64,000 nucleotides of DNA. Origin: Euptelea pleiosperma. Its lineage: Eukaryota; Streptophyta; Magnoliopsida; Ranunculales; Eupteleaceae. The notes under the pieces are model-generated. The model searched no databases and was not told the DNA's origin. It was given only the letters and a program-made list of their open reading frames with translations. Below, one piece after another: positions 11,891-30,832 of the stretch (positions are counted from its first letter, which is position 1; each line of letters opens with the position of its first letter). The position numbers and the translations under genes were made by a program. Location of the stretch: NCBI GenBank assembly GCA_035048495.1, contig CM068544.1, positions 44,355,893-44,419,892 on the forward strand, read 5' to 3'.

Positions 11891-12314
11891 TGATCCAGCG
11901 AGTAAAACTTGTGTCACAAGATATTGTGACGGAAGCCGGTCACAGCACTCAATACGAACTACGTGGCACATGATCAGAGGGCGCTGACCGTATGGATGTT
12001 TGACCAGTCCCTCGGTGGACCTACAAACCAAAAATCAGCCTAATTAGTGATTTATAATCATTGGAGTTTTACACCCAAATAACGCTCAATAATGCTCAAA
12101 TTCCTACAGTTAAAATCAACCCATGAAAATAAGTTCAATGGAATCGGTTAGAAATCACGAATCAAGCTGATTTTTTCTGTACCGGTCCACCGAGTGACTG
12201 GCCAAACATCCATACGGTTATCGTCCTCTAATAGTAAGACACGTGGCTCGTATCGAGTGCTATGACCGGCTTCCGTCACAATATCTTGTGACACAAGTTT
12301 TACTCTGATCCAGC
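11891..12314. mobile_element. Palindromic MITE, family A (copy 3), exact 9-bp target duplication
   Basis: TGATCCAGC is present at 11891-11899 and 12306-12314, directly flanking a 406-bp element with ends GAGTAAAACTTGTGTCACAA and its inverse. An exact 9-bp duplication is the hallmark of Mutator-like transposition. The arms carry TACGTGGCAC and ACACGTGGCTC. Non-coding. Confidence 0.9.
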
Positions 12315-14061
12315 ATCCAGGTAAATTTATAGCTTGACATTAAGGACCGCCTTTTCTTGAGGCTGACAACATTAATTTCCAGGAGAGGCAAGTTAATTTT
12401 GAAGTCCCCCCCCCCCCAAAACTTGCCAACTGGCTCACTCTTTTGGGCTCAGTGACACACGGAGGTTTGGCTCACCTCTTGGTGGACCTACACACCAAAA
12501 ACCAGCTTGATTAATGATTTCTAATTTAAGCATTTTCTTAGGATGATTTTTAGCCATTGGATGTGTGCCTTTCTTATTGTGTATAGGTCCATCAAGAGGT
12601 GGGCCCAAAAGAGAGTTCCATTCCATGTAAGCGTTTTGGGAGGTGGTGGACTTTAAACCCCTGGGACAGCAATTTTTTAATTTCTCCATAGAGAGAGTAG
12701 GTCGGGAAAATTTTACGCTAGCATGTGATGCTGTAAGCCTTGGGGGGGACGTTCTCCCTATGATTTAGACCGTAGATGGTCATTGAGATACGTGTGACGT
12801 ACCTAAGAAGGACATTCAATTGTGTAGAACTAGATATGTGATGTTATCATCCTGAAGCTTACATAAACAGAGTTCGCGGCTGTTTAGGTTAATTCCTTCT
12901 ACATCCAATACAAGACCGTTCCGTTATTTCATCAGCAACCATCAGTATTCCGGTTGCGCTGAAGCTAAGACCACCCAAGCATTTAGGAAGCCCAAGCCTG
13001 CTGCCGTGCGGCCCGTGCCCCACGCCCCGGTTTATTTGGAAGCTAGTATGGGGTTTCATTATTAATTTGACTTTGTTGATGTGAGTACTCCGGATCACGA
13101 GAAATCTCACAGCAATTTAAATCAATGGGTCTAACGTGCATCCCCACTGGCCCCAGCGCAAAAGACTACCACAAGAACCTTATCCTTCTTTTTTAGTCCG
13201 GCTTTTATAGGACCCGGTCCTATATAAAGTTTGATAGGACCCTTGGTGTGTGTGGGATGAATTTTGGTAAGGATGGTCTCTATGGTGAGGAGATCAGCCT
13301 CACAAAATTCAAATCATTCTCAGATTTATAACATGGTTTACAAGATGAAGAATTATAGACCGTCTATTTTTAACCGTTAACTTGAAACCCACATTTGATG
13401 GTGTTAGAAATTTTAGAATGGCCTGCTTTTTTGTAGAGGTGATCTATATGGTGACGAGATCATCCTCACCAAAAATCGGCCATTCTTCCATGTGGGTACA
13501 CCAAAATTTTGAGTGAAAATATGTCTGCTGAGCCTGACCCAAATAAAAATTGCAAAGAAATGGAGAACACCGGGAGGCCTCGCAGTACACGCTGTCACGA
13601 ATTTATTGGTGTTGGACACCTTTTGTGTGCAACATCGTTGGACACTACAATTAACCCTTTCAGGCCCAGTGACCCATGCATGTTTGGCCCTCCTCCTTGG
13701 TGGATTTACGCACAAAATAAATAAAAAAACCAGCCTGATTGATGATTTTAGCCAGTGGATTTGAGTTTTTTTTTCAACATGGGCTTCGTTAACATTCATT
13801 GAAGAGTTCAAACCCATAAGCCCATGACGAAAGAGCTCAAATCCATGACCTAGACATTATCAATGAGGCTGATTTTTGGTGTGTTGGTCGACCAAAGATT
13901 GGGCCAAACATTTATGATCAGTGGGCCTAAAGAATGTGTCACGTTGCATTTTGGGAGGGGTCGTATCAAACTTAGTATAGGACCAGTTTGATATTCAAGA
14001 CTCTCTTAGTCTTATCCAAGCCGGATAATTCGTCCAAAAGAAAACAACGGCGGAGACAGGG
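12315..14061. other. Intergenic; family B and C MITE copies; upstream region of the SDR gene
   Basis: 12435-12670 and about 13655-13965 are diverged family B foldbacks (GGTGGACCTACACACCAAAA; CAGCCTGATTGATGATTTTA with inverted partners). About 13245-13500 resembles family C (GGTCTCTATGGTGAGGAGAT and its inverse). The last 60-100 bp before 14062 should hold the SDR promoter and 5' leader; no clear TATA box is visible. Confidence 0.5.
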
Positions 14062-21729
<7,668 letters not shown>

Positions 21730-22278
21730 AAACATCAATTGGGCAATTTGTCCCATTTGATGAAGCAGGATTCAGGTGAGAAATTCGGCAAAATTTTTAT
21801 GCCAGTTGCGGACTCGATGCAACCTTCATCTGGGCTTGGGACCAGCAATATGAGGCTAAAGCTCAAAACAGGCAGAGCTCTATTTGCTGAATAGAACGTT
21901 TTAGTTGTAATTATCTATCTCGGGTTGATAACTTGATCGGACAGGGTCCAATTAATTGTTTAACATGCGCGACTTTTAGCCTCATGCCGACTTATGCTGC
22001 CTATTACAGTGGTGTTTGATGTGCTGACAGAGGATTTGATTACGAACTTTAATCGATATTGTTCGTTTAATGGCCACATCTTAGCTGGGTCATGGCCTAC
22101 AATCATACTGATCTTGCAATCTAGTTATCTCACCAGGTCTTAGAGCATGTCTATAAAAGAAATTGTACGGTTTTCTCCAGGTGTACTTTTTTATTTTGTA
22201 GCAGCTGAGGTGGAGAGCCGAAAGGTCCACAATTTTTGCAACCTCGCCCTATCTCCAAGTTTTCAACCCTGTAGGTCT
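21730..22278. other. SDR 3' flank
   Basis: Contains the presumed 3'UTR of the SDR gene. No clear polyadenylation signal stands out and no other feature is seen. Confidence 0.4.
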
Positions 22279-22683
22279 ATGCTATGTAGGACTGCAACTT
22301 TGGCGGGCTCAATCCGACGTTGAGGTTGGGTTGGCCCCTTCACTACTTGGGTTGGGCTCGGGCTGTGGCTTTGGGCAACCCGACCCAACTCGAGCCCGAT
22401 AATAAAAAAAGAATTCTTGTGAAGATAACGAAAATTCTTACATGTACTTTTATATTAAAAATTAGTATAAAAAAATTTACCAACCTTTCCTAGCAATAAA
22501 AAATAAAAATAAAAATTAGAAATTTACGAACTCAACTAATCCTATCTGATTGGGCTCGGGCTGGAAATTCTAAGCCCGGCCTTGGGTTGGGTTGGGCTTG
22601 CGCTTACAACCTTGAAGATTGAGTTTGGCTCAGGTTGACCTCAAACCTGACCAACCCGCCCGAGTTGCAGCCCTAATGCCATT
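22279..22683. mobile_element. hAT-like MITE with TAGGRCTGCAACT ends
   Basis: The left end TAGGACTGCAACTTTGGCGG is inverted at the right (CCGCCCGAGTTGCAGCCCTA). Flanks ATGCTATG (22279-22286) and ATGCCATT (22676-22683) match at 6 of 8. The interior has GGGTTGGGCTCGGGCT blocks in both orientations. No coding capacity. Confidence 0.7.
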
Positions 22684-25029
22684 CGGTAAAGTAGGCAAGT
22701 TTCTTACACGGATGAATGAGGCATGTTTCTATTTTTAAAACAGAAAAAATAAATAAAAACAAACGTGCCACTTTTTGCCACGTATTAGCAGCCCATTGGG
22801 CTGAAACTTGCTTCAGGAGGAGTGGATGGGGAAAATTTTATAACATGTACGAGGGGTTCACAATGCCATGTGTCACACTCTTGGAGACTACTGACTGCAG
22901 ATGTTTTGCCCAATCTTTGGTCGACCCACAGACCAAAAATGTGCCTGATTGGTGATTTGTAGTCGTTGGATTTTAGTATCCCAAATAATGCTAAATCACC
23001 ACATGAAAAGACTCAAATCCAACAGCTCGAAAACACCAATCGAGCTGATTTTTGGTCTGTAGGTCCTTCAAAGGGTGGGAAAAGCATACATACGGTCAGT
23101 AATCTCCAAGAGAATGACATGTGGCACATACAGCATTGTGTGACGCCCTTAGGTCACACAACAACGAGTGTTTGTAGGTGGACTTCTTGAGGCCCGCGGC
23201 CCACCTAAGCAGAAACCTTACTCTTTCACATGGTCCGGGGTCCATGGTTGTTTTGTACAGTCAAAATTGTACCTCAAGATAAGTGTAAATGTAAATCAGG
23301 TTAAAGTTTTAGTTGAATAATTATTAAAGTCTAGTACACTTGACCAATGAAAAAATGACACCACGGTGCACCATGACAACATCCATGGACTTGGGCCCAG
23401 ACCATGTGATCATGACAGGGTATTCAGCATCTGGGTTTGCATTTGTGCCGTGGGGTTCTCTGTTATTGAGGTTGTTCGTTAAACAATTAGGAAAAAGATG
23501 TAATTTTTGTTACTCACCACTGTCGTCTGGGTCCACTGACCGCATGGATGTTTATCCCACCCCTTGGTCGATATACACACCAAAAATCACCCTGATTGGT
23601 AATCTATAACCATTAGATTTTTGCACTTTTTAGCACTTTTTAAGGCGCACTTATAGCCATTGAATGCAACCATTTTTTTTTTATTACTAAAACCAACGGC
23701 TAAAACTCATCAAACAAGCTGATTTTTGGTATGAATATCTACTAAGGTGTGGGCTAAACATCCATGAGGTCAGTAGGCCCAGATGGCAGACGTGACTACC
23801 AAAAATGCCGCTTCCGCGTTTGAAAAGATCTCAGGTATACCTTGTTACATCACGACCCAAAAATTATATAGCCACAATTATGGTACCGTACGTCTTTTCA
23901 TGTTGCGGACCCCATATAGCTGGGATAAGGAGTATGATGCCGAACCTCACAAACGAATGGTCAGAAATTAAAGTAATCTCAACGTTCGCGATTTCTGTCC
24001 AAAGTAGGCAAAGTGAGTGCCTATTAGGAGGTTTCAATGAGGGGTTTCACCAAATTAGATATCAGCACATGCGAAACTGACCCAACAAGACCCACAAGTA
24101 TCGTGGTCGGCTAGTTAGGAATTTTGATCAAATGTGGAGTAAAGACATTTTCTCTCCAAACTAGGCAAAGTGTACATTAGGAAGTTTGAAAGAGAGGTTT
24201 CAACAAATTAGGTATGGGTATATGCGAACCCGACCCAACAGAACTCGTATCGAATTGGGTAGTGAGGAATCTGCGGGAAGGGCTGTCAATGGATAGTCGA
24301 AAATTCGAATCCGTATTCGAAAAACCAAATATTATCCAAAAAATTTGGATATCAAATTCAAATATTGATTTAGAATATGTGTCAGATATCGAATCAGATT
24401 GGGATATCAGATATCTTTTCAGATTCAGATTCAGATATGCTTATCTTTGCTCCGAATAGTATACGTCGACAGCCCTTTTTGCACGGTTCGATAAATTGTG
24501 AATCCAATTTTTATACGTGGCGCACATGATCATCAATTTGGCCCTAGATAACACTTAGGCCTGTATGGTGAACACCAAAAAGTCTCCTACAAGAATCGTT
24601 TCTAAAAAACTTTACTGAAGGCAACCACACGAGGCCTTAGCCGCAATATGCCAATATCTTGTGCAGACCAAGAGCATATATATCTAGATGGTCAAAATGA
24701 ATTTTGAGCATTGGTCCAAAGATGGCCCACTTTGTGAATTTTAAAATCATCTTCGCTTTGGCCAATGCAGGACCTAAACTCATGCTAAATTATTGTTGTT
24801 TTTATGGCACTGATTACTAATCAGGTCCAACAATTAGGTTGGATTAGATTTGTACACATTTGCCTCCAACAACTTCCCTGTTTAAGTTCCAAGTTTGTTA
24901 ATCTTGACGGCCTTTGTTTCTCCTGTCCGGAAACCCTAATTTTGACCTTGTTAATGGTTTAGCTTTGAGTAGGTGAATATATGGCGGAAACCTTTCATGA
25001 TTCACAAGGGTCAAGCACTCTTATTTCAA
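22684..25029. other. Intergenic with several diverged MITEs
   Basis: About 22850-23165 is a family A-like foldback (CAATGCCATGTGTCACACTC left, GACATGTGGCACATACAGCA right). About 23520-23790 is a family B foldback (CCGCATGGATGTTTATCCCA and CATCCATGAGGTCAGTAGGC). About 24279-24474 is a small element with ends AGGGCTGTCAATGG and its inverse, with ATTCGAAT/GATATC-rich palindromic interior. No gene. Confidence 0.5.
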
Positions 25030-25850
25030 TGGCCGGGGTAACACTAGCATGTCACGTGGCACACTCTTAGAGGACGATGATGCCCCTATGGGTGTTTAGC
25101 CAATCCCTTAGTGGACCTACAAACCAAAAATCGGCCTGATTAGTTATTTCAAACCTTTGGATCCTTGTATCCCAAATAATGGTCAATAATGCTCAAATTC
25201 CTACGGATACAAATCAACCCATGAAGTTTACAAAAGACAAAAAAAAAAAAATCAACCGATGAAGCTTTTTGGTTTGAATTTGCAGTTCCACCCAAGGATT
25301 GGCGAATCCATACGGTCAGTGTCTTCTAAAAGTGTGCCATGTGCATTCATATTGTGGGCAGTCAGGGGCATCCCTGATCGTCTACGTGTTAAGTATAATT
25401 TGGCTGATGGACATTCGTTATCAACGTTGATGACGGATGAGAGTATGAACCACGTGGCACACTCTTAGAGACGACTGACCGTATTTGAATGTTTGTCCTA
25501 TCCCTAGGTGGGCCTACATATCAAAAATCAACCTGATTAATGATTTCAAACCTTAATATGTTTGTATCTCAAATAATGCTCAAATTCCACGGTTTAAAAA
25601 TCAACCCATGAAAATGACGCCAATCCAACCTTTAGAAATCATTAATCAGCTTAATTTTTGGTGTGTAGGTCCACCTACCACTGGGCCTAACATCCGTACG
25701 GTTAGAAATCTCTAAGAATATACCACGTGGCTCATATTGTGATCGGTCAGTCGGGTAAAAAAAATCCTGCTAGTCAACGATGGGACAAATCTACTGCCCG
25801 TCAGCAAAGTTCTTTTTTTTTTTTGGTGAACCGTCAGCAAAGTTCTACTC
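25030..25850. mobile_element. Two adjacent family A MITEs
   Basis: One copy spans about 25030-25375 (left arm CACGTGGCACACTC, right arm GTGTGCCATGTGCATTC). The next spans about 25385-25850 (CCACGTGGCACACTCTTAGA at about 25450 and ACCACGTGGCTCATATTG at about 25722) and ends TTCTACTC at 25850 after a poly-T interruption. Core blocks GGATGTTT, GGTGG.CCTACA and CCTGATTA are in both. Outer borders are approximate. Confidence 0.65.
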
Positions 25851-26055
25851 AAGATACTTGATATAAAATTCTTTAAACCCGTAAAACTGTCAACTAAGGG
25901 ACGCACGGCTTCACATGCACCATGGCACATGTGATGCAGCCAAGGCCATGTGTCCACGCAGGGAGACACCTGGATAAATTGCCACGTCGCCCAAAACATT
26001 GGACGGCGCAATTGTTACCAACTCACCGGTACACGGTCGAGCTTCTTTACCTATT

Positions 26056-26251
26056 CCACATTTCGAGTAAAACTCCATCACACGAAATTGTAAATCACAC
26101 AAAACACAGCCAATGAGTTCTCGGCACGTACACAAGTGCTTTTGCAACGTACCATTGCTTTTGCTTTTTAGGTGTACATGCCGAGAACTCATTGGCTGTG
26201 TTTTGTGTGATTTACAATCCCATTGTGATGGAAGTTTTACTCCCACATTTC
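26056..26251. mobile_element. Short Mutator-like MITE, exact 9-bp target duplication
   Basis: CCACATTTC at 26056-26064 and 26243-26251 flanks a 178-bp palindromic element. Left arm: GAGTAAAACTCCATCAC, then TTGTAAATCACACAAAACAC and AGCCAATGAGTTCTCGGCA; the right arm is the inverse. It shares the outer GAGTAAAACT with family A but not the interior. A related 130-bp copy lies at 35101-35230. Confidence 0.9.
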
Positions 26252-26529
26252 CACTTCTCAGTTCTCACAACTTCTCGACGTCGCGTGGTCCTTTGTAACA
26301 GCGGTAATTTAGCGCCACGTGTCTACCTAAATTAGAAGCTAAAGGAAAAAATTTAGATAAAACTTAGATGTAGATCGAGGGCTTAGGATGCAGAGGGCTG
26401 TCGTGGCCCTATATAGCTCAACACATACCCTTGTTAACCGACTAACCAAAGGTTTAACTCGTGGGTTGGGTTAAGGCCTTGGATTAGGGGGTTTAGAGTG
26501 TTGTACGAGTCGACATTTTGAGAGGGGAT
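26252..26529. other. Intergenic
   Basis: No gene. From about 26390 a family B left end (GCAGAGGGCTGTCGTGGCCC) is visible; a matching right end appears only near 27915. Confidence 0.4.
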
Positions 26530-26612
26530 AAAGATGGTGGAGATCTTAACATAGATCCTGTACCGTTGGATGAGAATATGACAGGATCTATGTTAAGATC
26601 TCCACCATCTTT
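26530..26612. repeat. Perfect 32-bp inverted repeat (hairpin)
   Basis: The arm 26530-26561 (AAAGATGGTGGAGATCTTAA then CATAGATCCTGT) is the exact reverse complement of 26581-26612, with a 19-bp loop. Perfect identity over 32 bp is unusual among the eroded foldbacks here. It could be a very young small MITE, a product of local inverted duplication, or a small-RNA precursor. No flanking duplication is obvious. Confidence 0.9.
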
Positions 26613-28863
26613 AGGGGAGCCTTCAAACTTTGCAATCCCAAGGAACAACGAATTTTTCCCATTTGCTGGAAATACATATCAAAAATAAAATATCAGTATG
26701 ATTGGTTTTCTCTGGCCATAACTGTTAGCACTTTTTTAAGATTTATTTTAGTAGTTGGGGAATAGGACCCAATCATTTTTAAAAAAAAAATTTTTTGCAA
26801 AAAGTACCAAAAAATCTGTAGTATATGCACGACTGGACTATTCAAGCCGTAGAAAAAAAAAATTGTTCTGATTAAATTTAAATAGTAATACATGTTTATA
26901 CTTTCAAACTTAGGATTACCCTCCTAGACCTAATTTAACCATCATTTGATTAACATTAATAAAACGTGACATGCATCATGCGCCTGTTAATGCAACAATG
27001 AAAGGATCGACCATAATATTGCAAGTACAGTTTTAACTTTAGTCAATCACTGTTTAGTTAGGTCAAGGGGATAATCTTAAAGTTTGAAACCACAAGGATA
27101 TATTACCAAGGGACTAAGGGTTGGGTTTTGGGGGGGGGGGGGGATAAACAAGGGATATTTTTGTAATTTTCTTACGTTATGGGTTTACTGAGCAAAACCG
27201 CGGGTGCCAATATCCCGTCCCTTTTTAGCCCACCCTTTAATTTATTGGATATAAAACCAAAAATCAACCTGATTCATTATCTCTAGTCATATATTTTAGT
27301 ACTTTTTATAACATGATTCTAGCCGTTGAATTCAAGCATATTTAGGTAGTAAATCGAATGGCTAGAAATCATCAATTAAGTTGATTTTAAGTATGTTTAT
27401 CTACCAATTGGTGGGCTGAACATCCACACAGTCCTTGGGTCCAAATGAACTATCAATGTAGCCACGAGAATCCTCTTAATATAAATTTTTTTCATAATTT
27501 TTTATTATCAAGAATTTCAATAATATAGAGCTTATTTTTAATTAGAACCATATATATTAATGTATTAAGTATAAACAAATTGTCTTATATAGAGTTGTCG
27601 CCTAACGCCCCAACTTCTAACTCAGGGCGGTCTCGATACAAGTTGAGGCCTTAGATGAAAACTCTATATAAGACCTTTTTTTTTACATTTAATATATATA
27701 ATATTAATTAAAAATTAAAAAAATGTCTTATATAGAGTTTTGCCCTATGGCCTCAACTTGTATCGAGAAGGCCCTGGATTAGAGAAAACCAATCAGACTG
27801 ATTTTTGGTACGTATATCGACCAAGGGGTGAGCTAAACATCTATTTGGTTAGTGGGCCCAAAAAATGAGATCTGTGGCCACAAGAGCCCTCTGCATCGAC
27901 AGCATCCAAAGTCCTCTGCATCTAAATTTGTTCCCGCTAGAAATCACCAATCATCTGATTTTCGTTGTGTTGGCAACCAAGAGGTCGACCGAAAATCATG
28001 GGTTAAAGAGGAGGCCACGTGGCATTTTGAGGAGTTTGGTGGATCAAAATTTTTGCCATTCAAGAAGCATCGAACTTTTTTCGTCAAGTGACTGTGGTCC
28101 ACGGAAAAGAAGACTTAACCAGACATTCCGTCAAAGTAACCGTAGTCAAGACCCGAGAGGGTTAGGTTTAGAATAGTGACCGCTTTCTCCGTCATGTGGC
28201 CCGCTTTCTCTCTCGTCAACTTCATCTGGGAGTTCATTGCTTGCCAGCCTGAACTTCCACGTGGCATGCCTTCAGTGGCCACAAGTCACTCTCTGTCGGT
28301 CCCCATGCGTACTAAGACCCAATCCTATTGTGTCCACGTTGTCTATCTTATAGTCTAACAGAAGAATGGTACACGTGTCCTTCAGAGCCTTTTCCTTAAA
28401 AATTCAAAATCGCACCCTTAATGCTAATTTATTAGCAAAATTTAGAGAAATTTAACTATGGGAACAACGTGCTGCAGACTTTAAACTTTAAAGTACGCAA
28501 ATATTAGTGCACCGTTGGATGAACCTTGAAAATCGTATCATTTGACTGCTTTTAAGTTTAGATATTAAACCACGGTTTTCAAGGTGCATCCAAAGGTACA
28601 AAAAATGTTTACAAACTTGAGAGTCTGTACCACTGTGCAGACTAGTTTTATTGCCAAAAATGTATCCAGGAAGAACACGTATGTGGTATTAACTAACACG
28701 GAGTGCGCTGGGCGCCTACACGTTGAATATCTATGATTTCTACTTGCTCGCCAAAAATTTAAAAACAAAAAACATACGCAAATAAAAAGATTATAGGTGT
28801 AAATCGCGAGGACCAAGCGGTCTGGAGCTAACTAGTCATGATAGCAACACTGTAGACGTCGCT
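26613..28863. other. Intergenic with nested foldbacks
   Basis: About 27215-27490 is a family B MITE. 27630-27676 and 27722-27768 are inverted repeats of about 45 bp (TCTCGATACAAGTTGAGGCC ... ACTCTATATAAGAC) around an AT-rich loop, with a third TGTCTTATATAGAGTT at 27580. About 27777-27915 is the right half of another family B copy. 27130-27143 is a run of 14 G. 28506-28602 is a foldback (GTGCACCGTTGGATGAACC against GGTGCATCCAAAGGTAC). No gene. Confidence 0.5.
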
Positions 28864-29235
28864 CAGTAAAGTTGATGACGGACCACAGTGTAATCCACGT
28901 GGTAGACTCTTAGAGATCACTGACCGTATCGATGTTTGGTTTGGACCATCCCGAGGGGGACCTCCATACCAAAAATTGGTCTTATTAGTTATTTATAAGC
29001 GTCCAATTGGAGCCGTTTTCATGCGTTGATTCTTAACCGTGAATTTGAACATTCTGTGGAGTACAAAGATCGAAAGGTTTGGAATAACTAATAAAGCTGA
29101 TTTTTTGTATGTAGGTCCACCTAGTGATGTGCCAAACATCCATACAGTCAGTAGCTTGTGAAAGTGTTCCACGTGGCTTATAATGCGATCCGTGGTCAAT
29201 TTTACTGATAGACGATCGCCAGCGAAGTTCTACTC
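28864..29235. mobile_element. Palindromic MITE, family A
   Basis: Core blocks in both arms: CCACGTGGTAGACTCTTAGA at 28897 and TTCCACGTGGCTTATAATGC at 29167, GTATCGATGTTTGG and CCAAACATCCATACAGTC, GGTCTTATTAGTTATTTATA and its inverse. The ends have drifted (CAGTAAAGTTGATGACGG left; GAAGTTCTACTC right). Confidence 0.75.
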
Positions 29236-29569
29236 TTCACTGTACTAGCGAGAAAAGCGAAGCAAAATAATGTTTACCGCCTGAGGATGACGTCGACCCT
29301 TCGATGGTTTCGGGGATTCTATGGTCGTGCAATCCCGAGGACCATCAACCATTTGAACCCAGGGAGGAAGTTCTCCTCAGGATGACGACAATGCTTAAAA
29401 AGCTAAGACAAATCCGTCCATGGGCTGAGGAGATGTAAATAAAATCGAATAAATTAGATCAGAACCGTCTAATCTTACACGCAAGTAAAGATGACAGAGA
29501 GCACAAACGATTTACTGACGCGTTTACAATCCAACTAATGCACTTGCGATGCTTCTATATCTCCAATTT

Positions 29570-29936
29570 GAGTAAACTTTGGCTCACTGCATGTTGTGAG
29601 CCAAGCCGATCACAACACACAATACGAGCCACGTGAAACTCTTAGAGGACGCGTATGGATGTTTGGCCAATCACTAGATTTCGAAGCGTTGGATTGAAGT
29701 TATTTTCATGAGTTGATCTTCACCTTAGGAATTTGAGCATTGAGCGTTATTTGGGAGAAAAGATCCAAAGGTTCTAAATCATTAATCTGGCTGATTTTTG
29801 GTTTGTAGGTCCACCGTCCACCTAGTGATTGGCCAAACATTCAAACCGTCAGCGCCCTCTAAGAGTATGCCACGTTGCTCGTATTGTGTGCTGTGATCGT
29901 CTTCGCTCACAAGAAGCAGTGAGCGAAGGTTTACTC
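29570..29936. mobile_element. Palindromic MITE, family A, upstream of the PP2C gene
   Basis: Left end GAGTAAACTTTGGCTCACTG; right end CAGTGAGCGAAGGTTTACTC. Flanks CTCCAATTT and TTTCAAATT match at 6 of 9. The left arm keeps a CACGTG (GAGCCACGTGAAACTC near 29629); the right arm has CCACGTTGC. The element ends 896 bp before the PP2C start codon, so it may lie in or next to the promoter. Confidence 0.85.
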
Positions 29937-30042
29937 TTTCAAATTTCAGTTTCTCGGTCTCGGAGTTTCTGTTTGAAGCCGATGCTTGAAACGTGTCCTG
30001 CACGACTAACAAGGTTGCAGCTCGATTCCACGTCATTAAGGA

Positions 30043-30414
30043 CACGTGTCGTACAATACGGCTACCGGCCCTCAGATATTCTGCAAGCGTCAACGATGTG
30101 GACATGTGGGCCACACGTTTCAGAATCTGCCACCGTTACGTAGACGCTTTTAATTGGACAACTGGACACCGAACGGAATAAAGGGCGAATAATTAAATAG
30201 AATTGTAATCTCCTATGCCACGATTTCCCCACGTGTCGTGATCTCTCTCATGAAACGAAGTAAAAATAATTTTAAATAAAGAGACCTCAAAAAGGCGAAT
30301 TCCAGGAGAGGTCGCCTTGGACCACATGCGTGTCAGAAAAGGAGGGGTTCTTCTCTCTTCGTGTTAAAAAATGATTGGGCCACGTTTTCTACAGATAAAC
30401 AGCCTATCCACGTG
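30043..30414 (+). promoter_or_regulatory. Three CACGTG (G-box/ABRE) sites upstream of the PP2C gene
   Basis: ACACGTGTC at 30042-30050, CCACGTGTC at 30229-30237 and CCACGTGTT at 30408-30416, at about 790, 600 and 420 bp before the ATG. ACGTGTC with flanking C/A is the ABA-response-element core bound by AREB/ABF bZIP factors. Clade A PP2C genes are known to be induced by ABA, and the spacing fits. Function is inferred. A plausible TATA-like TTTAAATAAAG is at about 30272. Confidence 0.6.
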
Positions 30415-30832
30415 TTTGCTTCTTAAGTAGAGAGAGAAAACCGGTAGGGAGATGGACGATCACGATGAGTTCGTGTAGGCGTAGAAGAAAACGTCACTCC
30501 AACTGTACCTGTCGGGGCCTGCCCGTGATGGTGACGGGCAGCTGCCCGTAGCTGCTTGCCGAGAGGAGAAAGGCTCCTTTGTTGCAGATCCCTGTGTAAA
30601 AGGGCGCATGTGGAGGTCGTTTTAACGGGACCTTATAGCGACGGAGAAACGTCTCCAATATCTCTGTTTTTCTCTGCTTCAAGAGGTTCAAATTTCAAAT
30701 TAGGGTTGTGAATTAAACGAAGAACATTAGAAGAGCTGATTTACTAGGATATCAGCGCAAAAGATTGGTCTTTTTCCGGTGACCCGTTAAGCTTTCTCGC
30801 CTTCGATTGCTCGGTGATCAGAGAAATCTGAA

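Noticed and set aside
13413..13817. 134-codon open frame on the minus strand
   Set aside because: It runs through family B/C palindromic MITE sequence and matches no protein family I know. Palindromes often keep both strands open.
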